Assembly (NCBI GenBank): GCA_951640165.1
Contig: OX621264.1
Span: forward strand, 1,555,001-1,619,000
Reading direction: 5' to 3'
Length of the DNA: 64,000 nt
DNA from: Pseudoips prasinana
Lineage: Eukaryota > Arthropoda > Insecta > Lepidoptera > Nolidae
The position numbers were made by a program, and so were the translations under genes. This document shows, piece by piece, positions 1-9,172 of the stretch (the stretch's first letter is position 1; every line of letters starts with the position of its first letter). Below the pieces are notes generated by a model. The model was not told the DNA's origin and made no database searches. It worked only from the letters and a program-made list of their open reading frames with translations.

Positions 1-61
1 GACTAAATGCCAACGAGGCGAGCGCTCTTTTATATACTACCAACCGCATGGACAATTATTT

Positions 62-379
62 CTAACTACCCCCAAATATTCGTAGTAAAGGAGATGAAAC
101 TAAATTTGTTTGGTCATTCAACAATGCAAAACTATTACTGCTATGTTTTAATATTTCTAATTGTTCCAACACACATAACCGGAAACTTTTATCACAACTA
201 TGTAAAATATTATACGTATTATTGTCGCCCAAGGAATGGCCAGTTTCAATTAAATGTTTGGCGTAATGAGATTTATCAGGATGGCCATTCCTATAAGCAG
301 CTACATGCTCTTTATACCGTATTTCAAAATTTAGGCCTGTCTGACCTATATATACCGCGTCACAATCATCGCAGACCAA
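62..379 (-). pseudogene. Penelope-like element, GIY-YIG endonuclease fragment (left copy)
   Basis: About 105 residues of the C-terminal endonuclease of a Penelope-like retroelement. The fragment holds a CxxC pair (VCDDCD), the GIY-YIG core as VYIGQTG, the downstream R-x3-KEH segment, and the HLIETGH motif, followed by LEQLEILK and LLNDQ. In such elements this domain nicks target DNA next to a reverse transcriptase. The RT is absent here, so it is a 5'-truncated copy and not a free homing endonuclease. It differs from the right copy at one residue (GLNF versus GRNF). The reading frame ends cleanly in a stop after RIFGGS. Confidence 0.85.
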
Positions 380-394
380 CCTCTTTGTAATGGA

Positions 395-754
395 AAAGAT
401 AATTTAGAAAATTGCAAGAAATCCGGTGTGTATAGGTTGGTCTGCGATGATTGTGACGCGGTATATATAGGTCAGACAGGCCGAAATTTTGAAATACGGT
501 ATAAAGAGCATGTAGCTGCTTATAGGAATGGCCATCCTGATAAATCTCATTACGCCAAACATTTAATTGAAACTGGCCATTCCTTGGGCGACAATAATAC
601 GTATAATATTTTACATAGTTGTGATAAAAGTTTCCGGTTATGTGTGTTGGAACAATTAGAAATATTAAAACATAGCAGTAATAGTTTTGCATTGTTGAAT
701 GACCAAACAAATTTAGTTTCATCTCCTTTACTACGAATATTTGGGGGTAGTTAG
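395..754 (+). pseudogene. Penelope-like element, GIY-YIG endonuclease fragment (right copy)
   Basis: Same domain as the left copy, on the opposite strand. It keeps slightly more N-terminal sequence: the frame stays open upstream of 428 and reads KSGVYRLVCDDCD, the usual lead-in to the GIY-YIG fold. VYIGQTGRNFEIRYKEH-type core residues, HLIETGH and the terminal RIFGGS are present. There is no upstream RT. The pair forms a head-to-head arrangement, commonly reported for Penelope-like elements, which often integrate as inverted or tandem partial copies. Confidence 0.85.
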
Positions 755-886
755 AAATAATTGTCCATGCGGTTGGTAGTATATAAAAGAGCGCTCGCCT
801 CGTTGGCATTTAGTCTCCTTCGAGCACTCGACGAGTTAGCAGCCCTTGAGAATAGTCCGTGGAGGACCGAAACACGTGTTGGGTAT
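755..886 (+). mobile_element. Penelope-like element 3' untranslated end
   Basis: Sequence following the endonuclease stop. The part to 815 is duplicated in the left arm. The end of the element is placed at about 886 because downstream bases (from CGTACTGGCGCAT at 887) recur without Penelope sequence at 58762. Confidence 0.5.
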
Positions 887-1014
887 CGTACTGGCGCATG
901 TAATTTGCTTTTTATATTGTCCTTCTTGCATGTGCACATTTTTGCGGGCGGGAGGGCGGTGCAAATTGCATCCCAGCATGATTAAACTGACAATTAGCGG
1001 AATTAACACTAAAT
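887..1014 (+). repeat. Right part of a small fold-back element
   Basis: CGTACTGGCGCAT (887-899) and the terminal segment ATTAAACTGACAATTAGCGG... (981-1014) match the element at 58732-58829, where both terminal inverted repeats are present. Here only the right one remains, as if a Penelope-like element inserted into it. Confidence 0.6.
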
Positions 1015-1435
1015 ATTGATTTTGTATTTTGATTGTTATGGATTTCCGCAAAGTAACGCCTGATTCCATTACTTAAATTATAATTTTTAAAAGAGGTTGT
1101 GTTGTTTCATTTGTTCCTGGATTAATGAATGCTAGAAATATTTATATACAAGAGGTAAAGTGTAGTCGCGGAGCAGGAACAATTTCGTATGTTAACCTGA
1201 ATTACCTTTCTCTGTCTCTCCTGTGTAAATACCTATATTGCGTCACGCTCGCATTGATGCAATGACCACCGTCTTAAGGGATTGTAAAGCTTTTACCTAA
1301 GGACAAAATAAACCTTTAATTGTTTTCGTCTCCCTTTAAAATATGTCGTCTGTACTCGCACTTTATAATGTTTGGAACCATTCAGTAGGTAAAGAGGTCA
1401 TTTTAGGAATGCGAATACGCGACCGTGCGGTCCAA
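1015..1435. other. Unassigned AT-rich stretch
   Basis: No supported ORF, RNA or repeat family recognised. All frames are interrupted. Confidence 0.4.
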
Positions 1436-1465
1436 AAAAACCACTTAAGTGCTTAAGTGGTTTTT
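1436..1465. repeat. Perfect 14-bp hairpin
   Basis: AAAAACCACTTAAG (1436-1449) pairs perfectly with 1452-1465 around a 2-base loop. It may be a MITE remnant or a terminal repeat. No matching copy was seen elsewhere in the window. Confidence 0.6.
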
Positions 1466-1559
1466 AGTTCATGTCTATGAGTCACCGGATTGAGCCATTT
1501 TTTTTTTTTTAAGTATTCCATTTTACGGTTCTGGCTTCTTTGGCCTTATGAGCCTTCAG

Positions 1560-2484
1560 TACTGTGCTACAAACTTATCTGGCCCGGTGGCCAAAAGTAG
1601 AACTAATGACGCCAGTTTGAAATGTCAATCCATGACATTCCTGCCGTTGATTGTTTGTTGCGCGTATTTATTTTTCTCTTTGTGGTTTTTAATTGTGAAA
1701 AATGCCGAAAGCTTTAAAAATTGATGCGGGGAACGTTATATTACAAGTATTGAATTATATGAAGGAAGAATAACGCCTTCAGGCACCAATTATACCCTTC
1801 AATAAGTTGTATGAATGCGTAGCTGCTGCTACAGGTTAGTGTTGTCAGCTTCTGAAAAAATACGAAATTCCCCCTCGCTCTTTAAATTAAAATACATATT
1901 TTAAAATATTCATTATTTATTTAATTTTTGCTGTTTCCTTTGTAGGTGTCTGGGAGTGATGTGTAAGAAAACTTGTGAAAGAAAAAGAGCATGGTAGATA
2001 GAATTCTGAAATCCTATCATTCATTGCAGAAGCTTTTGATAAAATAATAGTCAATGAATGGCAAAAGCATTGCAATAATGTACAAAAATATTGAAAATGT
2101 GTATCGAAAAAGGGATGGATACTTAGACGAGCCTTTCATCATTCATGGTAGTGATAGTGAAAGTGAAAGCAGTGATTGCGATAATGATGATGATGAAATG
2201 ACTTCTGAATTAAACCATTCCGGTCACATAATAATACCTGGAGCATCTCCGTTAGAGAACACATAGCATACATTTTATGTAAATGATCATAATTATTGTA
2301 TAAAAATATAAAGATGTTATAAAGATTAGTAATGACAGTATTTGTTTGCTTTTTAGTGAAGTAACATTTACGTTACAAAGTGCATATTATTTTTACCCAC
2401 TTTATTGCAAAAAATATTTACTAGCAACACTAAATGCGATAACAGCGACGCTGCCACCGGGTCAGAAAAGTTTGCGGGACTGTA
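1560..2484 (+). mobile_element. Non-autonomous Tc1/mariner-superfamily element, copy 1
   Basis: A 925-bp unit with ~32-bp terminal inverted repeats (TACTGTGCTACAAACTTATC... against TACAGTCCCGCAAACTTTTC..., about 26 of 32 identical), TA at both edges. It keeps the first and last coding parts of a transposase and has lost the catalytic core. A sister copy lies inverted at 30108-31057. Confidence 0.8.
1702..2266 (+). pseudogene. Relic of a DDE transposase (N- and C-terminal parts only)
   Basis: From ATG 1702 the frame reads MPKALKIDAGN..., then PIIPFNKLYECVAAATG, a pattern known at the N-terminus of IS630/Tc1-type transposases in insects (the VAAATGIS helix-turn-helix). There is one in-frame TAA. 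Splice-like sites follow (CAG/GTTAGTG near 1833 and TTTGTAG/GTGTC near 1945). The remainder encodes the acidic C-terminus (NIENVYRKRDGYLDEPFII, then a Ser/Asp-rich tail to 2266). The DDE catalytic region is missing, so it cannot encode a functional enzyme. Confidence 0.65.
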
Positions 2485-2913
2485 AATATATTTTTATATC
2501 ATTTATTTCCGTCATTGTCAAGTGAAGTCCGTCACAGTCAAGTCATACATAGTCCTTGTCCAACCCCAGTAAAGCAGTGGAGACTTTACTAGAGGCTTTT
2601 ATGGAGTTTTGGTTACAACACGGAAAATTACAATTCACGGCAATATCGCACTTTCCTCCACATGTGTACGTTGTCGAAGATGTTATATCTAAAAATCCAC
2701 CATATTTACACATAAAAACTCCAATTTACACCATTTTTTGAAAATAAAACATAGCCTCGATGCGTCTTCTTCCGCGTTGGCGCCAAACCTTCGGGATGAG
2801 CCGTGAGCGTCAGTGTTGTCACGGTAAGTTTTGTTATTCCCTTTAATACATAGCAGTGCAGCAGATAGTTTCAGTTTCAATAAAAAAAAATATCTTTATA
2901 TATTTAAATATAG
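2485..2913. other. Unassigned stretch between two transposons
   Basis: A 61-codon open frame at 2556-2741 has no recognisable motif and no conserved neighbour. Nothing else is supported. Confidence 0.4.
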
Positions 2914-2923
2914 TGTACGGTAC

Positions 2924-5900
2924 CGGTTTGCTGTGTGGTGACGGCCTGAGAATATCACCACCCCCTCTTATCCCGTGGGGGGACGTAAAAGTCGTCCCGA
3001 GGGAATATATACCAGAGAACGGGCAGCAGCGTTCTCCTGAGTACCATGTCCAACTTACTGCGATCGCCAACCCGTCTGCCAAGCGTGGCGATTACGGCAA
3101 ATCCCCTCAAATGATGGACACAACCAAACCGCGGCCCCCAGTCCCCGGCAGCCCTGCTATTCCCAGCCGTGGTAACAGCCGTGGTTACGGCAGGGCAGGG
3201 GGTGCTAAGAATCCCCGGCAGATTCCGCGTTACCAACACCGACGACCTCTGGCCCTGGCAACATATAACACACGTACACTGCGGTCCGACGAGAAGATAA
3301 CCGAACTGGAGGAAGAATTGAGCAGGTTACATTGGGATATTGTAGGATTATCTGAAGTCCGAAGAGAGGGGGAGGACTCGATAATACTGAAATCCGGAAA
3401 CCTGCTCTATTACCGGGAGGGTGACCAAATATCCCAAGGTGGTGTCGGGTTCATAGTCCACAAGTCCCTCGTGAACAACCTAGTGAAAATCGAGAGTGTG
3501 TCGACGAGGGTTGCGTACCTTATACTCAGAATCTCCAAGCGGTATTCGTTGAAGGTTATACAGGTATACGCACCCACTTCGACACACTCCGACGGTGAAG
3601 TCGAGGTTATGTATGAGGACATATCCAGAGCCATACATACCTCTAACTACTATTTCACTGTGGTCATGGGAGACTTTAACGCGAAGCTGGGCAAAAGATT
3701 CGGTAATGAGCTGAGAGTGGGGCAATTTGGAACTGGTGACCGGAATCCCCGGGGCCAAATGTTGGCCGACTTCATGGAGAAGGAGGGACTCTTTATGATG
3801 AATTCCTTCTTCAGGAAGCCGGATCACCGCAAATGGACCTGGGTGAGCCCGGATGGTAAAACTAAAAATGAGATAGACTTTATCTTGTCGACGAGACGAC
3901 AGATGTTCAATGATGTCTCCGTGATCAATGCGGTTAAAACCGGGAGCGATCACAGACTGGTCAGAGGCTCATTGAACCTTAATGTCAAACTCCAGAGGTC
4001 CCGACTGATAAAGTCTAGGCTCCGACCTTTACCTATCCACGTCCAAAACCCCGAACCATTTCAGCTCGAACTGCAAAACCGTTTCGAATGCCTAGCAGAC
4101 TGCGAGGAAGTGGACTCATACTATGACAGGCTCGTAGAAGCTGTCCTTACGGCTGGGTCTAAGGTCTTCAAGGCCCGCCGTACAAACAGAACTAAAAAGA
4201 TCTCTGACTTTACCCTGCAACTTATGGAAGATAGACGGAAAATGGTTCTGACATCCTCAGATGATGCTACCAGATATCGGCAGCTCAACAGACAGATCTC
4301 AAAGTCTTTGACTCGCGACACGCGGCAATTTAATACTATTAGTATTAAAGAGGCCATTGAGCGGAACAAAGGCTCCAAAGTGTTCGCAAGAGCTCTGTCT
4401 GTTGGACAGAGCCAACTGACGAAGCTGAAGACTGAGGATGGTAGAATCGTCACGTCTAAACCTGAGTTGCTGGGAGAGATCGAGAAGTTCTACGGACAGT
4501 TATATACGACAACACAGCCACCTGTCAAAAGTCATGCCTCAGATCCCAGAGCACGACTAACCCGACATTACACCGAAGACATCCCGGACGTCAGCCTGTA
4601 CGAGATTAGAATGGCTCTCAAACAACTCAAGAACAACAAGGCGCCTGGTGATGATGGAGTTACAGCAGAGCTTCTGAAGGCGGGTGGTACACCAATCCTA
4701 CGGGCCCTTCAGAAGTTATTTAACTCCGTCATACTAGATGGTCAAACGCCACAAGCATGGCACAGAAGTGTGGTGGTGCTCTTCTTCAAAAAGGGCGACA
4801 AAACCCTATTGAAGAATTATAGACCCATCACACTGCTGAGCCATGTTTATAAGTTGTTTTCGAGGGTCGTTACGAACCGTCTCGCGCGCAGGTTTGACGA
4901 CTTCCAGCCTCCCGAACAAGCCGGTTTCCGAAAAGGCTTTAGCACCATAGACCACATACATACGCTGCGGCAAGTTATACAGAAGACCGAAGAGTATAAC
5001 AAGCCACTGTGCTTAGCGTTTGTGGACTATGAGAAAGCCTTTGATTCTATCGAAACATGGGCCGTGCTGAGGTCTCTCATAAGGTGCCAAATTGACTACC
5101 GGTATATCGAGGTGATAAAGTGTTTGTATGAAAACGCCACTATGTCAGTGCGACTCCAAGACCAGATCTCGAAACCTATCCACTTGCAGCGAGGCGTGAG
5201 ACAGGGAGATGTTATATCTCCGAAACTGTTCACCGCTGCATTGGAAGACGTCTTCAAGCTTCTGGACTGGAAAGGCTTTGGCATCAATGTCAATGGCGAG
5301 TACATCACTCACCTTCGATTTGCCGATGATATCGTAGTCATGGCTGAGACCATGGAAGACCTCGGTACAATGCTCGATGACCTCAGCAGAGTCTCTCAAC
5401 AAGTGGGTCTGAAAATGAACATGGATAAGACGAAAATCATGTCAAACGTCCATGTTGCACCCACTCAATTGAAAGTTGGTGACTCTGCACTCGAAGTTGT
5501 AGAGAACTATATTTACCTAGGACAGACCATCCAACTAGGTAGGTCCAACTTCGAGAAGGAGGTCAATCGTAGAATCCAACTCGGATGGGCAGCGTTCGGG
5601 AAGCTACGTAACATCTTCTCGTCCAAAATACCGCAGTGTCTCAAGTCGAAAGTCTTCGACCAGTGTGTGTTGCCAGTGATGACATACGGAACAGAGACGT
5701 GGTCGCTCACTATGGGCCTTATTCGAAGGCTCAAGGTCACCCAAAGAGCAATGGAGAGGGCTATGCTCGGAGTTTCCCTGCGGGATCGCATCAGAAATGA
5801 CGAAATCCGCAGGCGAACCAAAGTCACCGACATAGCCCGAAGAATTGCCAAGCTGAAGTGGCAGTGGGCAGGGCACATAGCTCGTAGAGCCGACGGCCGT

Positions 5901-6100
5901 TGGGGCAGAAAGGTTCTCGAGTGGCGACCACGAACCGGAAGACGCAGCGTGGGCAGGCCCCCTACAAGATGGACCGATGATCTTGTGCGGGTCGCTGGAA
6001 ATCGCTGGATGCGGATAGCGCAAGACCGGCAATTGTGGAGATCTTTGGGGGAGGCCTTTGTCCAGCAGTGGACGTCTTTCGGCTGATATGATGATGATGA
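2924..6100 (+). mobile_element. Full-length RTE-clade LINE
   Basis: The 3177-bp insertion is bounded by a perfect 10-bp direct repeat TGTACGGTAC (2914-2923 and 6101-6110), the target-site duplication. It has a ~190-bp 5' leader, one intact ORF, and the short TGATATGATGATGATGATGA 3' tail typical of RTE elements. The 3' flank (6111 on) is an older RTE tail, so this copy landed in a relative. The intact ORF and perfect TSD imply a recent insertion. Confidence 0.92.
3111..6086 (+). CDS. RTE LINE endonuclease-reverse transcriptase (intact ORF)
   Basis: Single polyprotein of 991 residues from the ATGATGG start at 3111; the frame is open back to 2856, but that reaches beyond the element's 5' edge. 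An apurinic-type endonuclease domain comes first: N53 in TYNTRTL, E82 in GLSEVRREG, GDFNA at ~187, and SDHR at ~278. The reverse transcriptase follows: APGDDGVTAELLK, FVDYEKAFDS (~637), GVRQGDVISP, and the catalytic FADD at ~737-740. A C-terminal thumb and connection region ends in TRWTDDLVRVAGNRW. It nicks the target and primes cDNA synthesis from its own RNA. No stop or frameshift is seen, so it may be active. It closely resembles lepidopteran RTE proteins such as the Heliconius type (recognition by memory, not search). Confidence 0.93.
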   Translation: MMDTTKPRPPVPGSPAIPSRGNSRGYGRAGGAKNPRQIPRYQHRRPLALATYNTRTLRSDEKITELEEELSRLHWDIVGLSEVRREGEDSIILKSGNLLYYREGDQISQGGVGFIVHKSLVNNLVKIESVSTRVAYLILRISKRYSLKVIQVYAPTSTHSDGEVEVMYEDISRAIHTSNYYFTVVMGDFNAKLGKRFGNELRVGQFGTGDRNPRGQMLADFMEKEGLFMMNSFFRKPDHRKWTWVSPDGKTKNEIDFILSTRRQMFNDVSVINAVKTGSDHRLVRGSLNLNVKLQRSRLIKSRLRPLPIHVQNPEPFQLELQNRFECLADCEEVDSYYDRLVEAVLTAGSKVFKARRTNRTKKISDFTLQLMEDRRKMVLTSSDDATRYRQLNRQISKSLTRDTRQFNTISIKEAIERNKGSKVFARALSVGQSQLTKLKTEDGRIVTSKPELLGEIEKFYGQLYTTTQPPVKSHASDPRARLTRHYTEDIPDVSLYEIRMALKQLKNNKAPGDDGVTAELLKAGGTPILRALQKLFNSVILDGQTPQAWHRSVVVLFFKKGDKTLLKNYRPITLLSHVYKLFSRVVTNRLARRFDDFQPPEQAGFRKGFSTIDHIHTLRQVIQKTEEYNKPLCLAFVDYEKAFDSIETWAVLRSLIRCQIDYRYIEVIKCLYENATMSVRLQDQISKPIHLQRGVRQGDVISPKLFTAALEDVFKLLDWKGFGINVNGEYITHLRFADDIVVMAETMEDLGTMLDDLSRVSQQVGLKMNMDKTKIMSNVHVAPTQLKVGDSALEVVENYIYLGQTIQLGRSNFEKEVNRRIQLGWAAFGKLRNIFSSKIPQCLKSKVFDQCVLPVMTYGTETWSLTMGLIRRLKVTQRAMERAMLGVSLRDRIRNDEIRRRTKVTDIARRIAKLKWQWAGHIARRADGRWGRKVLEWRPRTGRRSVGRPPTRWTDDLVRVAGNRWMRIAQDRQLWRSLGEAFVQQWTSFG

Positions 6101-6110
6101 TGTACGGTAC

Positions 6111-6265
6111 AGGAAGGCGCAGCGTGTGCAGACCCACTACAAGATGGACCGATGATCTTGTGAGAATCGCTCGAAACCGCTGGATGCAGGTAACGCAACA
6201 CCGGCAATTGTAGAGGCCTTTGTCCAGCCGTGGACGTTTAGCGGCGAATATGATTATGATATGCC
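6111..6265 (+). mobile_element. Older RTE 3' fragment (target of the full-length copy)
   Basis: Repeats the last ~150 bp of the RTE ORF in degraded form (AGGAAGGCGCAGCGTG, GATGGACCGATGATCTTGTG, GGCCTTTGTCCAGC). It begins exactly at the TSD of the neighbouring full-length copy. Confidence 0.8.
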
Positions 6266-6277
6266 CCTACTGATTAC

Positions 6278-6590
6278 GTGGGTAAACGCCGCCGCCCTTC
6301 CACACCACTCTGCCCACCAGTTCCGAGGACGAACCTACTTAAGTTTGCCCCTGTGTCGCGCGCCATACGTCTCATTAATATAATAGCTATGGAAGTAGTT
6401 ATATATAACTGTAGCCAGCCGAAATTTGCAGAAGTTGCACAAAGTTGGATTGTAAACAGTGCCATATAGTAGTCTAATACTATTAAGATTTCATTATAAT
6501 GTTTCATATAGCTTACAATATCGCTTTGGAATTTTCTGTAAAGGTGTTGTTAATGTGTTTGAATAATAAATAAATAAACAACTGATGATG
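6278..6590 (+). pseudogene. 3' fragment of a LINE ORF2 with tail
   Basis: Codes for PRTNLLKFAPVSRAIRLINI..., related to the fragment at 9433-9657 (GRTNLVHEAPLTRALRTLNL). This R-T-N-x6-P-x2-RA-x3-LN pattern occurs at the extreme C-terminus of some jockey/CR1-type LINE proteins. It is followed by an AATAAATAAATAAA tail near 6565. The RT domain is missing. Confidence 0.5.
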
Positions 6591-6859
6591 ATATTTAAAT
6601 ATATAGTTTCTCGTGGTGTGGTAGCCCGCTGCACAGTGGGCTATATAACGACCACAAGAGTGAAAATAAACCTAAACGACACTATGTTTTAATAAGGAAG
6701 ATATAGTTGGCGATTCTGTATTTTACACCACTAATTTACATATTGTTAAACTTACAAAAGCTTCAAGTTTTCGCCAGGGCAGTAAGTTATATTAAAACTA
6801 ATTTTACACAATACATGTCATACTGTTTCCACTGACTGTAAATGAAGCTCTTAGGCGAC

Positions 6860-7005
6860 GCACGCAGTTCGTTCCTGATCGTGTTCCTCCTAAACGTTAA
6901 GATTGATTGATTAAAATGGATGAAGATTAAAAATGATTCAGTCACTTTTAATCTTCATCTATTTGTACGCCGATCAGGATCACGCTGACCGGCGATTTAG
7001 GCGGC
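6860..7005. repeat. Degenerate fold-back element
   Basis: TTAAAATGGATGAAGATTAAA pairs imperfectly with TTTAATCTTCATCTATTTG, with further complementarity outward (GATCGTGTTCCTCC against GATCAGGATCACG). The layout resembles a decayed copy of the palindromic MITE at 35167, 54296 and 63368. Confidence 0.4.
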
Positions 7006-7149
7006 AAGTCCTCAGGTTTTTAGCAAGCGATATGAAGGGTAGATACTCAGACATGTTAAAGAAAACACTTATTAAAATTTTCCACTTAGATTTAATAGAA
7101 AAATTGATGAATATTTAACAAAATACCTGTTGCAATAAAGATCACTAAG

Positions 7150-7815
7150 GCAAGTGTATCACGTCGAAAGTCTTCGACCAGTGTGTGTTGCAGTGATAAC
7201 TTACGGAGCAGAGACGTAGTCGCTTACTATGGGCCTCATTAGAAGACCAAACGACACCCAAAAAGCAATGGAGAGGGCATAGCACAGAGATTCCCTGAGA
7301 GATCGAAGTGGAAACGTTGAAATCTGCAGGCGAACCAAAGTAACCGACATAGTCCGAAGAATTACCAGGCTGGAAAGTTAGTAAGGTTCTCTAGTGGCGA
7401 CCACGATCTGGTAGACGTAGCTTGGACAGGCTACCTACAATATGGACTGAATATCTTGTGAGAGTCGCTGGCTGCCTGGTCGGTGGAGATCTTTGGGGAG
7501 GCCTATGTCCAGTTAGAAAGGTCCTCTAGTGGCGACCACAATCCGGAAGACGAAGATTGGACAGGCTGCCTACAAGATGGACTGATGATCTGGTGAGAGT
7601 CGCTGGCTGCCTGGTCGGTGGAGATCTTTGGGGGAGGCCTATGTCCAGTTAGAAAGGTCCTCTAGTGGCGACCACAATCCGGAAGACGAAGATAGGAAAG
7701 GCTACCTACAAGATGGACTGATGATCTGGTGAGGGTCGCTGACAGCCTGGTCAGTGGTGAATCTTTGGGGGAGGTCTATGTCCAGCTGTGGACATGTTTC
7801 GGCCGTCATAATATA
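7150..7815 (+). mobile_element. RTE 3' fragment with internal tandem amplification
   Basis: Starts with GTCGAAAGTCTTCGACCAGTG (RTE ORF position ~5645), carries indels, and ends with TTTCGGCCGTCATAATA instead of the usual trinucleotide tail. The last ~136 bp of the element is present three times in tandem (7376-7782). Confidence 0.85.
7376..7782 (+). repeat. Three 135-136 bp tandem units of RTE tail
   Basis: Units start at 7376, 7511 and 7647, each opening with AGTTAG(A/T)AAGGT(C/T)CTCTAGTGG and closing with GGAGGCCTATGTCC. Units 2 and 3 are nearly identical, so the amplification is younger than the insertion. Confidence 0.85.
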
Positions 7816-7838
7816 CATAGTAAGTACATACCTAACTT

Positions 7839-7844
7839 TTTAAT
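7839..7844 (-). terminator. Candidate poly(A) signal of gene A (ATTAAA)
   Basis: ATTAAA on the minus strand, 19 bases past the stop codon. No AATAAA is nearby before the opposing RTE fragment begins. Confidence 0.35.
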
Positions 7845-7862
7845 TATAATAAACTTAACAAA

Positions 7863-8402
7863 TTATATACTCAATCGGCTGCTATTTTGTATTTCTTGAT
7901 TAACGGCTATATTAGGAATATTATCGGTATTATTATCACTGTTATTTATAACGAGGGACGCCACTGGAACGCTAGTAGCACCTGCTATAGTTGTACTGCT
8001 ACTTATTAAGTTACCACTGCTACTTGGTATCGTGAAAACTATATTGCTATTTGGGTTTAGCAATTGAGTGTTGGTTAAATAATTACTTTTTGCGTTAATA
8101 ATAGTGTTGATTATGTCACCTTGGACTTTCGAGAAAAGCTCTTGGGGTAGTTTTTTTAGCAAACATCTAATATAGCTTATGAATGTTTCCAATTCGCTGT
8201 TTTCTTCCTTTTTCTTCTTTATTGGTTCGTCGTCAGAGGAGCTGTGTCTTCTGGCGCGTTTTTTGGCGGTCTTGTAGCTGGAGCTTACTCTTTGTTTGTG
8301 TTTCTCAGATTTTTGTGACACGTCGGCTAGGGCGTCTTGCTCGACGTAAACTATTTCTGTGTACGCGTCGTTATTCGAACCTGCATCGGAGTTCTCCTGA
8401 TC
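7863..8402 (-). CDS. Gene A exon 6: acidic/basic linker and BESS-like C-terminus
   Basis: Terminal coding exon of 179 residues. The acceptor is TTGTCACAG/GATCAGGAG at 8403, and the stop TAA is at 7865-7863. It opens with an acidic stretch, then nuclear-type basic runs (KKRARR, IKKKK) and a Ser/Asp patch. Then comes a predicted amphipathic motif, LETFISYIRCLLKKLP followed by DIINTIINAK, matching in spacing the C-terminal motif of gene B (IDFFGDYVVSLLKELP...DIIKQVIAAK). This resembles a BESS domain. The rest is Ser/Asn/Thr-rich and looks disordered. It follows exon 9342-9173 in phase 0. Confidence 0.8.
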   Translation of the reverse strand, partial: DQENSDAGSNNDAYTEIVYVEQDALADVSQKSEKHKQRVSSSYKTAKKRARRHSSSDDEPIKKKKEENSELETFISYIRCLLKKLPQELFSKVQGDIINTIINAKSNYLTNTQLLNPNSNIVFTIPSSSGNLISSSTTIAGATSVPVASLVINNSDNNTDNIPNIAVNQEIQNSSRLSI

Positions 8403-8496
8403 CTGTGACAAGAAGTAGAATAAATAAAGTTTCCAGGTTATTTGATTGTGTTTCAATGAATGCACGTCTGGTAAAGTTAGTTCAGCGCCCTCATGT

Positions 8497-8612
8497 TTCG
8501 GTTCAATCCCCACCCTCATTATTTGTGTGATCCATACGTAGTTATTGTTATAGAAATTAGACTGTACGTTCATCCATTTAAGAAATTTGACTGCTTGTGT
8601 GGCGCAGATGTT
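8497..8612 (+). repeat. Scrambled fragments of tRNA-derived SINE family 3
   Basis: CGGTTCAATCCCCACCC plus TTATTTGTGTGATCCATA resembles the B-box and body of the SINE at 21075. TTGACTGCTTGTGTGGCGCAG at 8588 resembles its head. The order is disrupted. Confidence 0.4.
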
Positions 8613-8732
8613 AGGCTAATCTCGTGAAAATATAATTTAAGTCACATTTAATACTGTACTTAACCTGGGTGTGTAGTGTAATGTCGCAATAAACGAGGTT
8701 CTTTCCCAATGTCTGCGTTTAAAAAGCAAAAG

Positions 8733-8783
8733 CAATGCCCCGGAGAAATTTATGAAGTGTTAATAATTTTCTCCAGGGCATTG
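8733..8783. repeat. Imperfect hairpin
   Basis: CAATGCCCCGGAGAAATT pairs with AATTTTCTCCAGGGCATTG with one mismatch and one bulge, loop of about 14 bases. It lies in the intron before gene A exon 6. It may be a MITE remnant. Confidence 0.5.
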
Positions 8784-9172
8784 GGGTCAAGCAGGTCAGG
8801 TTGTACCGTAAATAGTACGACGAAAATCAAGAGAAGATAATTAAATAAATTAAATATCACTAAAACTGACGAAGTGCGACCCTGGTGCAAGGTTTTACAG
8901 CAAAACTACCAAAAAAATTATATTTATTGTACAAATATCAAAAGGCAAAAATGGTTTACAATTTTTTTATTACTTCTCAATTTCGCAATCCTTCCCATTA
9001 GATTTAAAAATAAATAATGTGAAAAGGAATATAAGCATATCGAATAATTTCTATTTTTCAGTCCGCCTACTTTATTTTTATCTATGCATCCCTTAACTAG
9101 TGCGCTACATCTGCCGTCAAAATTTAAAAGATACATGTTACGCTCGGCTTGCTCCTAAGAAGTTAAGTTTAC

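Larger units (their letters stand above)
1..815. repeat. Near-perfect inverted repeat of Penelope-like element 3' ends
   Basis: Bases 1-381 are the reverse complement of 435-815 (paired positions sum to 816); the 53-bp centre is 382-434. I see one substitution between the arms (near 332 versus 484). The left arm runs off the window, so the true arm may be longer. Each arm carries the GIY-YIG endonuclease coding end of a Penelope-like retroelement, truncated at the centre and pointing outward. Confidence 0.9.

Noticed and set aside
62..754. Free-standing GIY-YIG homing endonuclease pair
   Set aside because: The CxxC-GIY-YIG context and truncation point fit the C-terminus of Penelope-like elements.
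2856..3110. N-terminal extension of the RTE protein from 2856
   Set aside because: The first part lies outside the element (upstream of the TSD); the first internal ATG is at 3111.
8183..8530. 115-codon plus-strand ORF
   Set aside because: Antisense shadow of gene A exon 6, which has splice sites and a conserved motif.
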